64,000 bases of DNA, taken from Saprospiraceae bacterium. GTDB taxonomy: Bacteria; Bacteroidota; Bacteroidia; Chitinophagales; Saprospiraceae. The translations under genes were made by a program, and so were the position numbers. Under the pieces are notes generated by a model. It had not been told where the DNA came from. It worked only from the letters and a program-made list of their open reading frames with translations, and ran no database searches. The number at the start of each line of letters is the position of its first letter. Positions within the stretch are counted from its first letter, which is position 1. Below, piece after piece: positions 63,627-64,000 of this stretch. The stretch spans positions 1,116,001 to 1,180,000 of the forward strand of contig JADKBV010000011.1 of assembly GCA_016714895.1 (NCBI GenBank). The letters run 5' to 3'.

Positions 63627-64000
63627 TAAAACGTTTGATAATTTTTACTTTTTTTTGGTTATTTAGTTTGCCTGCCTCTTTTGCCGGGCCTATATCAAAT
63701 AAGGATGTGCAGCAAATAACACAAAATTTTGATTATCATAAAACAAAAAAAATCAGGGTACCAAAAAATGCAGAAAACAAAGATAAAAATACCAAAAAGC
63801 CCGATTTGTCTGAAAATGTTTTTTTAACATTTTTGGGAAGGATGTTTGAATGGCTGATCTATGTATTTATTGGGGGCATTTGTATAGCCCTGATCTATTT
63901 TATTTTTAAAAATGTAAAATACCAACCTTCATTATCACCATCAAGTGAAATTGTTGACCGACCTGAATCGGCTATTGATGTCGAAAATCACGAAAATAAT
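63623..64000 (+). CDS. DUF4129-like membrane protein (5' part)
   Basis: The frame opens at ATG 63623, overlapping the SpoIIM-like stop by ATGA, and stays open to the window end (126 codons). It starts with a signal peptide (LIIFTFFWLFSLPASFAGP), then a Lys-rich segment and a membrane helix (WLIYVFIGGICIALIYFIF) followed by a Pro/Ser-rich cytoplasmic region. This layout and its place after SpoIIM fit DUF4129 proteins; the diagnostic C-terminal part lies outside the window. Confidence 0.7.
   Translation, partial: MIKRLIIFTFFWLFSLPASFAGPISNKDVQQITQNFDYHKTKKIRVPKNAENKDKNTKKPDLSENVFLTFLGRMFEWLIYVFIGGICIALIYFIFKNVKYQPSLSPSSEIVDRPESAIDVENHENN

Noticed and set aside
1..64000. tRNA, rRNA or riboswitch genes
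   Set aside because: Intergenic regions were read for cloverleaf-like or conserved leader features and none could be supported by eye.

Overview
The window is AT-rich chromosomal DNA from a member of the Bacteroidota, most likely a Saprospiraceae-like lineage; that rank is an inference. The evidence is type IX secretion (T9SS) C-terminal tails on most large exported proteins, TonB receptors with CarboxypepD_reg-like N-termini, AT-rich leaders without Shine-Dalgarno motifs, several TTG-N19-22-TAnnTTTG promoters, and the DUF1800/DUF1501 pair. No rRNA, tRNA or CRISPR array was found.

Layout. 0-0.5 kb: right end of an IS21-family insertion sequence (istB 3' end plus terminal repeats). 1-3.3 kb: secreted protein, thioredoxin-fold protein, and an ECF sigma factor followed by a frameshifted anti-sigma-like gene lacking the usual zinc ligands. 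3.5-6.7 kb: DUF1800/DUF1501 pair. 6.9-15.4 kb: a carbohydrate-uptake locus with a LacI regulator divergent from a TonB receptor, then a GH100-like glycosidase, a P-loop kinase and an SLC45-like transporter joined by ATGA overlaps. Two inverted copies of a ~181-bp element with terminal inverted repeats bracket the regulator/receptor part, and a 54-aa gene with a strong terminator lies just inside one copy. 15.7-29.1 kb: two giant tandem paralogous T9SS type B surface proteins whose last ~3.15 kb are nearly identical; the first is split by a one-base deletion.

29.1-35.7 kb (minus strand): serpin lipoprotein, leucyl aminopeptidase, esterase and uvrA. 35.8-42.8 kb: two T9SS proteins, one an M43-like metalloprotease with an octanucleotide repeat before its signal peptide, bracketed by direct ~354-bp duplications of the 3' end of the threonylcarbamoyl-AMP synthase gene. 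42.5-50.6 kb: tsaC/sua5, mscL, aconitase, a CrtO-like membrane protein, a YdeI/OmdA protein, a CPBP protease, and an SDR gene coupled to an AraC gene with an in-frame amber codon. 51-58 kb: M60-like T9SS peptidase, a 57-bp-repeat secreted protein, and a heme-type TonB receptor with its upstream partner. 58.3-64 kb: rpsU, TIGR01777 epimerase, an Rpn nuclease, and the start of an RDD/SpoIIM/DUF4129-like operon.

Overall, housekeeping genes are interleaved with a rapidly changing surface proteome. Three genes carry single-site lesions (anti-sigma, giant adhesin 1, AraC), which may be real decay, switching, or sequence errors. The most noteworthy points are the sux-like sugar locus with its bracketing inverted elements, the tsaC/sua5-flanked surface-protein segment, the octanucleotide repeat, the adhesin pair, and the zinc-less anti-sigma.
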